From Flaviaesturariibacter aridisoli (GTDB lineage: Bacteria > Bacteroidota > Bacteroidia > Chitinophagales > Chitinophagaceae), in NCBI RefSeq assembly GCF_004343705.1, contig NZ_SKFH01000046.1:1-37072 (forward strand): a stretch of 37,072 nt of DNA. The letters run 5' to 3'. Position numbers and translations under genes: made by a program. How positions within the stretch are numbered: position 1 is the stretch's first letter; each line of letters starts with the position of its first letter. Below the pieces are notes generated by a model. It had not been told where the DNA came from. It worked only from the letters and a program-made list of their open reading frames with translations, and searched no databases. This document shows positions 1 to 8,362 of the stretch, piece after piece.

Positions 1-57
1 GCATACGGTAGCTGCGGTTGCTTGTCCTTCCACCAACAGATGCACTGCGCTGCACGA

Positions 58-84
58 CAAAGGCCCCGCACCGCGGGGCCTTTG
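58..84. terminator. Stem-loop downstream of the giant surface protein gene
   Basis: A perfect 12-bp stem (CAAAGGCCCCGC / GCGGGGCCTTTG) encloses a 3-nt loop. It lies 45 bp beyond the stop codon of the minus-strand gene ending at 130. The T-tract is weak on either strand, so termination is inferred from the hairpin and its place. Confidence 0.6.
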
Positions 85-88
85 TACT

Positions 89-124
89 CCCCTTCCCTTT
101 GGGAAGGGGCCGGGGGATGGGTCG
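89..124. repeat. GC-rich extragenic palindrome (CCCC-hairpin family)
   Basis: A perfect 9-bp stem (CCCCTTCCC / GGGAAGGGG, loop TTT) is followed by a GGGG-rich tail. Related hairpins lie at 7978-8015, 8092-8120, 25130-25151, 25353-25386, 27552-27582, 28741-28762 and 28871-28891. Confidence 0.6.
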
Positions 125-129
125 GGTGC

Positions 130-3100
130 TTATTGCTTCACCACCGTCACCGCTTCGCTCGCCTCGCCATTGGCGGCGATCGCCTTCAGGTGGTAGGGAC
201 CCGCGGCCAGCCCGGCCAGGTCCAGGTTCACCGTGGTCGAAGCCCCGGCTTCCGTCAGCACGCTTTGCTGGCGTACTACGCGGCCCTGCATATCCGTAAG
301 CTGAAGCACCACGTTGCCCCCCTGGGCCGAGGCCTGCAGGCGAACCGAGGCAGCGCCCTTCACGGGGTTGGGGTAAATGCCATCCACGGTGATGATACCG
401 CTCTTGTCGCTTTTCAGCATGACCACCGCGCTGTATTTCGAGCGGCCATCGAGGTCTTCCTGCTTCAGGCGATAATACCACTTGCTGCCTGCCGTGATGT
501 TCTCAGCAAATGTGTAATTGATATCCGAGGTGCTGTTGCCCCCGGCCGCGCGGCTGGGTACAAAAGACACTTGTGTAAAGTTGAGGCCGTCCGTGCTGCG
601 CTCGATGGCGAAGCCGCGGTTGTTGCTCTCCGAAGCCGTCGTCCACTTCAGCTCGTTCCTGCCATTCGTGCGCTTGCCCGTGAAGCGAAGAAGACTTACC
701 GGCAGCGGGGCGTCGAAGTTGGAGATCGCGAAGGGCGAGAAGGTCTGCTGACCGCTCATGCTGACCGACTTCATTCCATTCACCGTCGCGGGCATGATGT
801 AACCCGATACGGCCATCCACTTGTTGTTGCTCTCGTAGTGCCATACGCGCACCCGGATGTTGTTGTTGAACGAGGCGCCTACGTCGGTCGTGCCGTTGTA
901 GCCGAAGCTGAGGCTGGTGGCAGTGGGCGTGGGGTTCGTCGACGGCGTGATGTTCCACATACGGCTCACGGCCTTGTCTACATTGGGCGCCTGGGGGCTG
1001 GCCACGTTCGTGATGGCATCGGCCACGTTCACGCTCCAGTCGAGACCGTCGGTGTTGCCAACGGCCAGCGGGTTGTAGCTGGTGTTGCCTACAGGGAAGT
1101 TAGCCGTGCTGCTCACACCCGTCACTTTCAGCGCACCCGTGCTGTTGGTCTGCACGTAGGAGGTTGCCGAGCCCGCGGGGGCGCCGGCGGCCGGTACCGT
1201 AAGGGTGTTGCTGCCGAGCACGAGCTTGCCGGTGGTCAGCGTGAGGGCGCCGGTGATGCCCAGGTTGCTGCCCAGCGATACGCCGGTGCTGCTGTTGTCG
1301 ATGGACAGGTTCTTCACGGCATCGCCGGTGAAGGTGCCCGCCGGGATCGTCTGGGGCGTGCTGCCGTTGAACAGCACGGTGGCGTTGGTGGCGATGTTGC
1401 CCGTGCCGACGCCGATGGCGCCTTTCAGGGTAAGCGTATTGCCGCCCATGGTCAGCGTGCCCGCGGTCAGGGTCAGGAGGTTGTTGACGATCGGCGTGCC
1501 GCTGAACGTAACGCCGTTGCTGTTATTGATGACGAGCGTGCCGTACTGCGACGAAGCGGCGAAGAGGGCCGGTACCGTCTGGGCGCTGCCGCCGGTAAAG
1601 GCGACCGTGCCCGTGGCGGCATTCACCGAACCCGACGTGCGCGCCATGCTGCCGCCAACGGTCAGCGTGTTGCTGCCGATGGACAGGTTGCCGGCGGTGA
1701 GCGTCAGTGCGTTGCTCACGGTGTGGTTACCCTGGAGGGTTACGCCACCCGCGCCGTTAAGCGTCAGGTTCTTCGTCGTGTTGCTCAGGAACGAAGCTGA
1801 AGCAACGGTTTGTGCGGAAGCGCTATTAAAGGTTACCAGACTGTTTGTAGCGTCGATGTTGCCCGCGCCGCGCGTGATGCTGCCACCGAGGGTCAGGTTG
1901 TTGGTACCCATCGACAGGGTGCCGTCGGTAAGTACCACGGCGCCGGAAATAATAGCATTGGAAGTCACACTGACACCCGCTGCGTTATTCAGAGTAAGGC
2001 CGGCCATCGTTGTATTCGGGAAGTTTGCCGTTTGCGCCGACGTGCCGTTAAACGTATAGTTCGCAGTGTTGGAAAAGGTATTGCTGGTGCTGGTAGTCTG
2101 TACGGTTGCAGTGTTGCCCGCGGTGTAAACGCCGTTCGCATTAGCAGTAGCAAGGCGACCTCCGGCATTGAGCTGAACACCCATACCGGCATTGCTGCCC
2201 GTGATAATGAAGGATTGGGCATCGAGCGTAGCTCCCGAATAAATGGTAACGTCGCCATTGGAGGAGCCGAGATTCAAGTTGCTGAGTAGTTGGACGGTGT
2301 TTGAAGTGCTGGCATTGCCTACGCCGATATTCAGCGTACGGCTGCCGGCGTTTATCGTACCACCCAGGCTGATCGTTTGTGTGCCGCTGTTCTTTACCAT
2401 GTTAATAGTAAGAGCTGTTCCGGCAGACCCTGCCAGCACGAGGGTACCGCCGGCTGCTGTGACGAAATTGCCCGACACATTGAATATGCCCTTGCCAGTA
2501 TTGCTGCCGCTCGACGAAGGGTCAAGTGAACCATTAGCCAGTACACTCAGGTTTCCGGCGATGTTAAACGTGACGGTTCCTGTGCTGCCGGCTACTTCGA
2601 GCGCTGCGGTCGTACCGTTTCCGCCGATGATCATGTCGCCGCCAACGGTCACGGTGGCCGTTTGGTTAGTCACATAGCGGATCACGTTCGATCCGGTATT
2701 GAGAATTTTCAAATCACCACGAACGGTAACAAGTCCTCCGCTGAGTCCGATCGGGAAGTTCTGGCTCGCGTTATTCCAGGTAAGGTTGTAAAAAGACTGT
2801 CCGAGGCCAGAGGGAGTTACACTGATGAGGCCAACGATGTTGCAAGTGCTGCCTGTGCTCCAAGAAGCAAAGAGAATGCTGCCGTTCGTCATGTTGTGCG
2901 TGTACGTACCCGTAGTTCCGATAACAAACGACGTGTTATTAGCCGCAAGCGTAGCGCCATTATTTGTAATGATCGGCGCATTGCCAGAACTGGTTCCCGT
3001 GTTTGTGAGCGTACCATTCACCGTGAAGGCGCCGGTACCATTCGCCAACGTGGAGCTGGCATTATTGTTCCAATTGCCACCCGATGCAACAGTGGTGGCA

Positions 3101-6100
3101 GTAGCGCCATTGAGATTAATCGTGCCGCTGTTGTTCACGGTTCCATTTACCGAAACCGTATTGCTGCCGCTGCTGAGCGTCAGCGTGCCGCCAACGGTCA
3201 GGGTACCGTCTACCGTCAGCGTAGTGCCGGCAGCAAGGGTCATCGTGCCGCTCGAAATAGTGAGCGAGCCGGCAGCCGCGATGCTCAGGTTCTTACCGGA
3301 AACAGTTCCGGTAGAAGTCATGGCATGACCGAGGATGCTGATCGAAGCGGCCGAAGAAGTGGGCGCCGAGCTGGCCGTCATCCAGCCGCCGTTGGTGAAG
3401 CTCTCCCAGTTGCTCGCCGTGCTCCAGGCACCGCTGCTTAAGGAGCGGAAGGCGTCGGTAGCGCTGGTGGCTACACCCGTCGTAGCGCTGGCCACCGTAT
3501 ACCCCGTTGCATAATAATTATAGGTAGCGGCATTCGTGCCGTCCCAGGTATAGGGAACGACTACATAATTATAAGTGGTGGACGGGGCGAGGCCGGTAGT
3601 GTTGCTGTAGGTAATGGTACCGCCTGCGGTAACCGCCCCCACAAGCGTTGTGTTGGCGCCGGCGGTGGCGGCTGCACCCGGTGTAGCGGTAAAGGCTACG
3701 GCGTCGGCGCCGGCCGTGCGGAAGATAAAGTAACCGGTGGCGGCGGCGGTGGCGGCCGACGGGAAGGTCGGCGCGACCCACGACAGGTTGATTTGCGAAG
3801 CACCATTGGCCGTAGCGCTTACAGCGGTAGCGGCGCCGGCGGGAGCCTCGGCCCAGGTGCGGAAATTGAGATAGCTGCCGTAAGACGTAGCTACTTCGTT
3901 CTTCACATAAGCAGCATAATAATATTGCGTCTGCGGGGCGAGCACCGTAGCGTTGCCGCTGCCCGTACCCAGGCTGCTGCTGAAGCTGGCGCTGCCCGTG
4001 GCGTCGGACGTGTACCCGTCGTTGGTGGCCAGCGTCGGCGTTGCGCTCGTGGCCGCCTTGGCATACACCACGCCTTGCTGGCTGATGCTGCCCGAATTGC
4101 CGCTGGCGCTGCTGCCACCCGATGTGGCGGTAGTCATAGTGATCGCCGTTGCAGCCGTAGTGGTTACCGACGGTGCGCCGATAACGAGGAGCGAGGCGCT
4201 GGCTGTATTGCTGGTCAGGTAATTATAGGTAGCGGCGCTGCTGCCGTTCCAGTTGTAGGCAACGAGCAGGAAGTTGTAGGTGCTGCCGGGCGTGAGGCCG
4301 CTGATGCTGGTAGACGTAGCACCGGCGCCTACGAGGGGAGCAGCCGTGCCGTTGTTCACGAGGGCCTGGCCGGGCGCGTTGCCGTTGGGCGAAGCGATGA
4401 GGGTGGGCGTACCCGTGCTGTACACAACGAGGTAGCCGCCCGTGTTGGCGAAAGTAGCGGCGCTCCAGTTGAGCGTGGCGGTGCCGGCCGCGGAGGCCGT
4501 GGCCGTCAGGTTCCAGGAGGCGGGAGCCGTGGGCGCAGCGGCATAGGCCGTGCCGCTCACCGCTACGGTAGCCGTGGCGCTGTTGTTGTCAACGCTCAGC
4601 GTTACGTTGCCGCTCTGGGCACCGGCGGCGCCGGGGGCAAAGCGCACCCAGAAGGTCGAAGGCGTCAGCGTATTGGCCGAGTAGGTAAGCGTGCTGCTGC
4701 TGTTCCAGCTGCTGTTGTCGTTCGACACCTGGAAGTGGGCCGGGGCAGTGACCGTTACGGTGCCGCTGCCGCTGAAGTTGGCTGCGGTAGGGGTTACCTG
4801 CGTGCCGGTGCCGGTGCTGCCGCTGGCAACGGAAGCAAACGAAATGCTGCCGGGGCTGGTGCTGAGGGCGGGGCTCAGGTTGGCCAGCGAGGAGCCGGTG
4901 GCCGTTACGGCGCCGGCCGTATAATAATTATAGGTAGCCACGTTGGCGCCGTCGTAGGTATACGGAACCAGCGTGTAGCTGTATTGCGTGGAGGCGGCCA
5001 GGCCGCTGTTCGGGTAAGAAGTAGCCGCGCTGTTGACGGCGGCGAGGTAGTTGGCCACACCGCTGTAGGCGGCGCCGTTTACCAGCACCGAAGCCGAAGG
5101 AGCCGTGCCGCCGGCGGCGCGCAGGATCACGTAGCCCTTTTCGGTAGCGCCCGCGCCGGGGAAGGTGGCGGCGGTCCAGGCCAGGTCGATCTGCGACGAA
5201 GACGAGCCGGTGGCGGTGAAGCCGGTGGCGCCGGCCGTGGCCGGGGCGGAGAAGGTGTAGAAGGAACCTTTGGGGCTGAAGCCGGTGCCGCTGCCGTTGG
5301 TAGCGTAGCCGGCATAGAAGTATTGCGTTTGCGCGCTCAGGCCCGTGCGGGCGTCGGTGAAGGCACCGGTCGTGCTGTTGGCGCCGAGCGTCGAGGGGTT
5401 GTTGCCGGTAGTGGCGCTGAAGTTCGTACCCGGATCGGTGCTGCTGTAGATCGTACCGTACTGCGTGGCGTTGGAACCGTTATAGTTTGTGATGTTGGCG
5501 CCGAGGGTAGCGGTGCTACTGGAGGTTACGGTTGCGGTGGATGTGGTTAAAGTGGGTGCGCTGGCGGCAGATGATGCAGTAACGGTTATTGTAGAACCGT
5601 TGTTCCAACGAACAGTAGTTCCAGCAGCTGTAGCACCATGCGGCACCAGATACAGTACAATGGATTTACCGGCTGCAACTGAAACACTGCCTGTGAAAGT
5701 CAAACTTGTTGCTGTTCCAGAGCTCGAAATGGATTGCACCGATCCAAATGTGGTAACCGTACCACCGTTGTTTGAGTACATCACAGTAAAGTTGCTGGAA
5801 TTTGTTGAGCCGCTAAGCTGGGCATTCCAAACAACGCTACTAAGCGTAAAGTTTGTAGTAGCGTTTGCAGTAATAGTTACTGAAAAATAGGCTCCGTTCG
5901 TCTGGTTAGTTGTGGCAGAAGCATTGTTGAATCCGCTTGCTGCTAGGCCGGTCCCTGCTGATACACAGGTTGCTGCTGATCCTCTTGACCAGTTCGAAAA
6001 GGAAACGCCAGCGGGCGGTGTTGTCCAAGTTGCTGTAGGCAAGTAAGGACATGTTCCAGAAGCGCCACCGCCTACAGTAACTACTGTCTGCGCCCAGCCA

Positions 6101-6255
6101 TTCATCCCGGCGCAAGCCATCAATACCAATAAGAGGATCGATCGGATCCGGCCGTTGCGGCCGTTGGTGTTTTGGGTACGTACACGTGTTCCGTTCACAC
6201 ACACAGATGCGGTTGCATTGCTTCTCATAGAGCAGCTGTTTTTTTGTTTGGTCAA
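130..6255 (-). CDS. Giant secreted fibronectin-III / beta-helix surface protein with T9SS sorting domain
   Basis: The 2041-residue product should be exported by Sec and then moved across the outer membrane by the type IX system. A long basic N-region precedes a hydrophobic segment at about residues 38-54 ending in GWAQ. Met10 (base 6228) is an alternative start. Fibronectin-III-like modules (motifs DLAW, LNWS, NLSW) occur near residues 350, 590 and 820. From about 985 to 1700 the chain is a Gly/Thr/Ser/Asn-rich run of short repeats (TLTVGGT, LTLTAG), which suggests a beta-helix. A module starting PLPVSLLRFTGKR (about 1850), common just before Bacteroidota tails, precedes the type A sorting domain (YPNPVKG, about 1957-2041). 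The role is probably adhesion or surface coating. The substrate is unknown, and no catalytic motif was seen. Confidence 0.9.
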   Translation of the reverse strand: MTKQKNSCSMRSNATASVCVNGTRVRTQNTNGRNGRIRSILLLVLMACAGMNGWAQTVVTVGGGASGTCPYLPTATWTTPPAGVSFSNWSRGSAATCVSAGTGLAASGFNNASATTNQTNGAYFSVTITANATTNFTLSSVVWNAQLSGSTNSSNFTVMYSNNGGTVTTFGSVQSISSSGTATSLTFTGSVSVAAGKSIVLYLVPHGATAAGTTVRWNNGSTITVTASSAASAPTLTTSTATVTSSSTATLGANITNYNGSNATQYGTIYSSTDPGTNFSATTGNNPSTLGANSTTGAFTDARTGLSAQTQYFYAGYATNGSGTGFSPKGSFYTFSAPATAGATGFTATGSSSSQIDLAWTAATFPGAGATEKGYVILRAAGGTAPSASVLVNGAAYSGVANYLAAVNSAATSYPNSGLAASTQYSYTLVPYTYDGANVATYNYYTAGAVTATGSSLANLSPALSTSPGSISFASVASGSTGTGTQVTPTAANFSGSGTVTVTAPAHFQVSNDNSSWNSSSTLTYSANTLTPSTFWVRFAPGAAGAQSGNVTLSVDNNSATATVAVSGTAYAAAPTAPASWNLTATASAAGTATLNWSAATFANTGGYLVVYSTGTPTLIASPNGNAPGQALVNNGTAAPLVGAGATSTSISGLTPGSTYNFLLVAYNWNGSSAATYNYLTSNTASASLLVIGAPSVTTTAATAITMTTATSGGSSASGNSGSISQQGVVYAKAATSATPTLATNDGYTSDATGSASFSSSLGTGSGNATVLAPQTQYYYAAYVKNEVATSYGSYLNFRTWAEAPAGAATAVSATANGASQINLSWVAPTFPSAATAAATGYFIFRTAGADAVAFTATPGAAATAGANTTLVGAVTAGGTITYSNTTGLAPSTTYNYVVVPYTWDGTNAATYNYYATGYTVASATTGVATSATDAFRSLSSGAWSTASNWESFTNGGWMTASSAPTSSAASISILGHAMTSTGTVSGKNLSIAAAGSLTISSGTMTLAAGTTLTVDGTLTVGGTLTLSSGSNTVSVNGTVNNSGTINLNGATATTVASGGNWNNNASSTLANGTGAFTVNGTLTNTGTSSGNAPIITNNGATLAANNTSFVIGTTGTYTHNMTNGSILFASWSTGSTCNIVGLISVTPSGLGQSFYNLTWNNASQNFPIGLSGGLVTVRGDLKILNTGSNVIRYVTNQTATVTVGGDMIIGGNGTTAALEVAGSTGTVTFNIAGNLSVLANGSLDPSSSGSNTGKGIFNVSGNFVTAAGGTLVLAGSAGTALTINMVKNSGTQTISLGGTINAGSRTLNIGVGNASTSNTVQLLSNLNLGSSNGDVTIYSGATLDAQSFIITGSNAGMGVQLNAGGRLATANANGVYTAGNTATVQTTSTSNTFSNTANYTFNGTSAQTANFPNTTMAGLTLNNAAGVSVTSNAIISGAVVLTDGTLSMGTNNLTLGGSITRGAGNIDATNSLVTFNSASAQTVASASFLSNTTKNLTLNGAGGVTLQGNHTVSNALTLTAGNLSIGSNTLTVGGSMARTSGSVNAATGTVAFTGGSAQTVPALFAASSQYGTLVINNSNGVTFSGTPIVNNLLTLTAGTLTMGGNTLTLKGAIGVGTGNIATNATVLFNGSTPQTIPAGTFTGDAVKNLSIDNSSTGVSLGSNLGITGALTLTTGKLVLGSNTLTVPAAGAPAGSATSYVQTNSTGALKVTGVSSTANFPVGNTSYNPLAVGNTDGLDWSVNVADAITNVASPQAPNVDKAVSRMWNITPSTNPTPTATSLSFGYNGTTDVGASFNNNIRVRVWHYESNNKWMAVSGYIMPATVNGMKSVSMSGQQTFSPFAISNFDAPLPVSLLRFTGKRTNGRNELKWTTASESNNRGFAIERSTDGLNFTQVSFVPSRAAGGNSTSDINYTFAENITAGSKWYYRLKQEDLDGRSKYSAVVMLKSDKSGIITVDGIYPNPVKGAASVRLQASAQGGNVVLQLTDMQGRVVRQQSVLTEAGASTTVNLDLAGLAAGPYHLKAIAANGEASEAVTVVKQ

Positions 6256-6539
6256 TCAGGGGGTTGGTCTCGAAGGATGTGGACTAGGGTACGGACTTTC
6301 GACAGGAGGATGGATTGGGAGGCCAAAGCTACTCCAAATAGTAAGTAGAAAAGGGGACGCGATGTTACGCAATCGTTTCCATTCGGCCAAAAGGAACCCT
6401 TAGCCGCCCGGAGGCTTGGGTTGGAGCGACGGAGCGGGGGAAAGAAACGGTGGGAGGGGGATGGAAAGGTTTTTAAGGTTTTTAGGGTTCTTCTGGTTCT
6501 GGACGTTCCCAGGGAGCTGAAACGGTCTAAGGTGGATGT

Positions 6540-6770
6540 CGCAAATGCCCCTCGGCGGGTGTTTTACGACAGTCGGCACGACGTTATTGCAGGTCGGCGC
6601 CTGTTTTTCGATGGTCGGCGGCTGTTTGGCGCGGCTCCGCCTGCCGTTATTGCAGGTCGGCACCCGTTTGGCGGCGCCCGGCAACCCGATCGGGCGGGCC
6701 CGCTTGTGCTTAGCGGCAACCGGCAACTGTTTGACGCTCCTCGCCGGCTGTTTGGCGGCAGCCGGCAGCG
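6540..6770. repeat. Degenerate period-21 repeat region
   Basis: GTCGG-like cores occur at 6572, 6593, 6614, 6656, 6677, 6719 and 6743, almost all separated by multiples of 21 bp. The fuller consensus is GGTCGGCRSCTGTTT, with TTATTGCA inserted before some units. Because 21 is a multiple of 3, both strands translate to seven-residue repeats (GRRLF on plus, KQxPT on minus). No convincing start, ribosome site or domain was seen. The gene-free stretch 6256-6891 holds this and little else. Confidence 0.6.
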
Positions 6771-6891
6771 CCGTCCCGCACCCCGCCCCGTACGCCAACG
6801 GGTACCCGCCGCCCCCGGTGCGGCGGCAGGCCGCGCGGGTAGTACGGCTGCAGCGAAAAATGCCGCCCCGCGCCGGTTTTCGGCCCGTCCG

Positions 6892-6928
6892 CCGTAGAAA
6901 TACGGAGTCAAATTCCGTATTAATACGG
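6892..6928. promoter_or_regulatory. Paired palindromic operator-like site A
   Basis: CCGTA-GAAA-TACGG (6892-6905), a 9-bp spacer, then CCGTA-TTAA-TACGG (6915-6928). Both 14-mers are perfect inverted repeats and their centres are 23 bp apart. The site ends 55 bp before the ATG at 6984. A weak -7 box TACCTTAC follows at 6953-6960, which would put the site in an activator-like position. Confidence 0.55.
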
Positions 6929-6983
6929 AGGCGGCGGGCCGAAGAGCTTGCGTACCTTACCGGTTCACCAAATATTTTATTTT

Positions 6984-7676
6984 ATGGACCAGGATCAACT
7001 GAACTTCCACACGATGATGGGCAAGCTGAAAGCGCACTTCCAGGGACATAGGTCCGCGTGGTCGAACGAACCACTGCTGACCGACCCGGTAGCGACCCTG
7101 TTAGCGCTCCACGACCGCATCGAAGCCGCCGCCAGCGCCCAGGAGGGGGGCAAGATCGCGGCGTTTTCCGCCAAAGACGCGCTCTTCGCCGAAGCGGCCG
7201 TAGAAACGGATAAGCTGGCCACCACCCTGCGCACCTTCGCGCGCCGTGCCGCCGACCCCGTACTGCTCAAGGCCATGGACCTGTCGCTCCGCGACTTTAA
7301 AACCGGCGCCCAGGCCGACCGGGTACGCCTGATGAACCGGGTGCTGGCCGAAGCCGAAAGCCGCCTGGCGCACCTCGCGCCCTACCGCATCGACGCAGCC
7401 CGGCTGGCCGCACTGAAGACCCTGCTCCACCAGGCCGCCGACCAGCACGACGACGGCCACGAGCAGCGCACCCACAGCACCGTCGCCACCGGCCGCCTCG
7501 CCGACCTGCTGGCCGAAGCGCGCACCCTGCTCGAAGGCCTCGACGACGATGTGCCTACGTTTATCGACGACGCCGAGTTCGTTACGGCCTACTTCGTCGC
7601 CCGCCGCATCACCGACCGACGCGCCACCCGCCCGGCGGAAGCACCCGCTGAGGCCGGAGGGAGAACAAGAGATTGA
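6984..7676 (+). CDS. Helical hypothetical protein (about 230 aa)
   Basis: I chose the ATG at 6984 (MDQDQLNFHTMMG) over an in-frame codon 36 bp upstream, because that one lies beside the likely promoter box. The product is Ala/Leu/Arg-rich and almost wholly alpha-helical, with no signal peptide or membrane segment, so it is probably cytoplasmic. The late segment FIDDAEFVTAYFVARRITD resembles the end of a common uncharacterised family of helical proteins in Bacteroidota; this match is from memory. No function is known. The last few codons are supplied by the octamer repeat array that continues downstream, so the C-terminus (GGRTRD) may be recent. Operator-like site A is upstream. Confidence 0.75.
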   Translation: MDQDQLNFHTMMGKLKAHFQGHRSAWSNEPLLTDPVATLLALHDRIEAAASAQEGGKIAAFSAKDALFAEAAVETDKLATTLRTFARRAADPVLLKAMDLSLRDFKTGAQADRVRLMNRVLAEAESRLAHLAPYRIDAARLAALKTLLHQAADQHDDGHEQRTHSTVATGRLADLLAEARTLLEGLDDDVPTFIDDAEFVTAYFVARRITDRRATRPAEAPAEAGGRTRD

Positions 7677-7771
7677 GAGGAAGAGAGAACGTGAGAACGA
7701 GAGGAAGAGAGGAAGAGAGAACGAGAGGAAGAGAGAACGAGAGAACGAGAGAACCAGAGAACAAGAGAACA
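7660..7771. repeat. Octamer tandem array AGAGAACG/AGAGGAAG
   Basis: Fourteen consecutive 8-bp units follow the pattern AGAG(AAC or GAA)N. It begins inside the end of the upstream gene and runs past its stop. The variants AGAGAACG and AGAGGAAG are interleaved. All purine on one strand except C. Confidence 0.85.
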
Positions 7772-7862
7772 AGAGGTGCGGCGGTTGCAGCCGGTTTTTG
7801 CGCCGGGCGCGGCTTTCCGGGGGTTCTCCGGTGGTTCGGGGAGGCCCGGCAGCGGGCCGGCC

Positions 7863-7899
7863 GCGTAGAAATACGCTTCGAAATACCGTATTTCTTCTC
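7863..7899. promoter_or_regulatory. Paired palindromic operator-like site B (orphan)
   Basis: GCGTA-GAAA-TACGC (7863-7876), a 9-bp spacer, then CCGTATTTCTTCTC (7886-7899), whose right half is degenerate. Spacing equals site A. The outer pair of the first palindrome is G-C where site A has C-G. A promoter-like TTACTTTG lies at 7923-7930, but no ATG-initiated gene follows. Confidence 0.5.
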
Positions 7900-7950
7900 T
7901 TGTGGGGGAGTCCCGGAGAGGTTTACTTTGTCTTCGCTCCAATTACATAG

Positions 7951-7974
7951 GGTTCCGGCCGCAGGGCCGGAACC
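7951..7974 (+). other. Hairpin just downstream of orphan promoter B
   Basis: A perfect 10-bp stem (GGTTCCGGCC / GGCCGGAACC, loop GCAG) would lie near the 5' end of any transcript from the TTACTTTG box at 7923. From here to 8260 I see only GC-rich hairpin repeats and no credible gene. Confidence 0.4.
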
Positions 7975-7977
7975 GGG

Positions 7978-8120
7978 TTTCACCCCAACCCCCTCGCCCG
8001 CGGTGGGGGTTCCATACCTTTCTCTGTCGGAAACAGGGTCCCGCGTACACCCGGGATCAGCCACGCCCCCGCAAGGGGGCGTTTTTGGCCCCACCCCAAC
8101 CCTCCCCGAAGGGGAGGGAG
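7978..8120. repeat. Two CCCC-hairpin family copies
   Basis: Copies at about 7978-8015 (CACCCCAACCCCC, then a GGTGGGGG arm) and 8092-8120 (CCCAACCCTCCCC / GGGGAGGG) share the layout of other hairpins in the window. Confidence 0.5.
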
Positions 8121-8200
8121 CGCAAACGCAACGCACAAAGGCTGCGCTGAGCGCGGGAAGCCCTCGTTCGGAAAAGATCCCAGTACCGCCCGATCGGAAG

Positions 8201-8230
8201 AGATCCCGTTCGCAGGCGAACGGGATGACG
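8201..8230. repeat. Extragenic palindrome AGATCCCG..CGGGATGACG, copy 1
   Basis: Arms ATCCCGTTCGC and GCGAACGGGAT flank a 2-nt loop and are followed by GACG. A second copy at 27462-27491 differs by a compensatory T-to-A change in both arms, so the hairpin structure is maintained. Confidence 0.65.
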
Positions 8231-8260
8231 ACGGGCGCCATGGAAGAATAATAAAAGAAG

Positions 8261-8281
8261 AGGGCGGCCGAAGGCCGCCCT
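8261..8281 (-). terminator. Terminator of the Gfo/Idh gene
   Basis: Perfect 9-bp stem AGGGCGGCC / GGCCGCCCT with a 3-nt loop, followed on the minus strand by a pyrimidine- and T-rich run (CTTCTTTTATTATT). It lies 82 bp past the stop at 8363. Confidence 0.7.
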
Positions 8282-8362
8282 GTCAAAGGGAAGAATGCTG
8301 TTGCTCCCCTGCCGCTTGCCGGCGAATGTCAGCGCAAGCCGTGGCCGGCAGATCGCGCCTGG

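Noticed and set aside
22-1800. 592-residue plus-strand open frame
   Set aside because: It is antisense to the sorting-domain end of the giant surface protein and has no recognisable domain.
6421-6897. Plus- and minus-strand frames with heptad repeats
   Set aside because: They follow from the period-21 DNA repeat; no ribosome site, domain or start context supports either strand.
7101-7772. Minus-strand frame beginning FSCSLVLSFSRSLFLSF
   Set aside because: The hydrophobic start is a translation of the octamer array and the rest is antisense to the gene at 6984.
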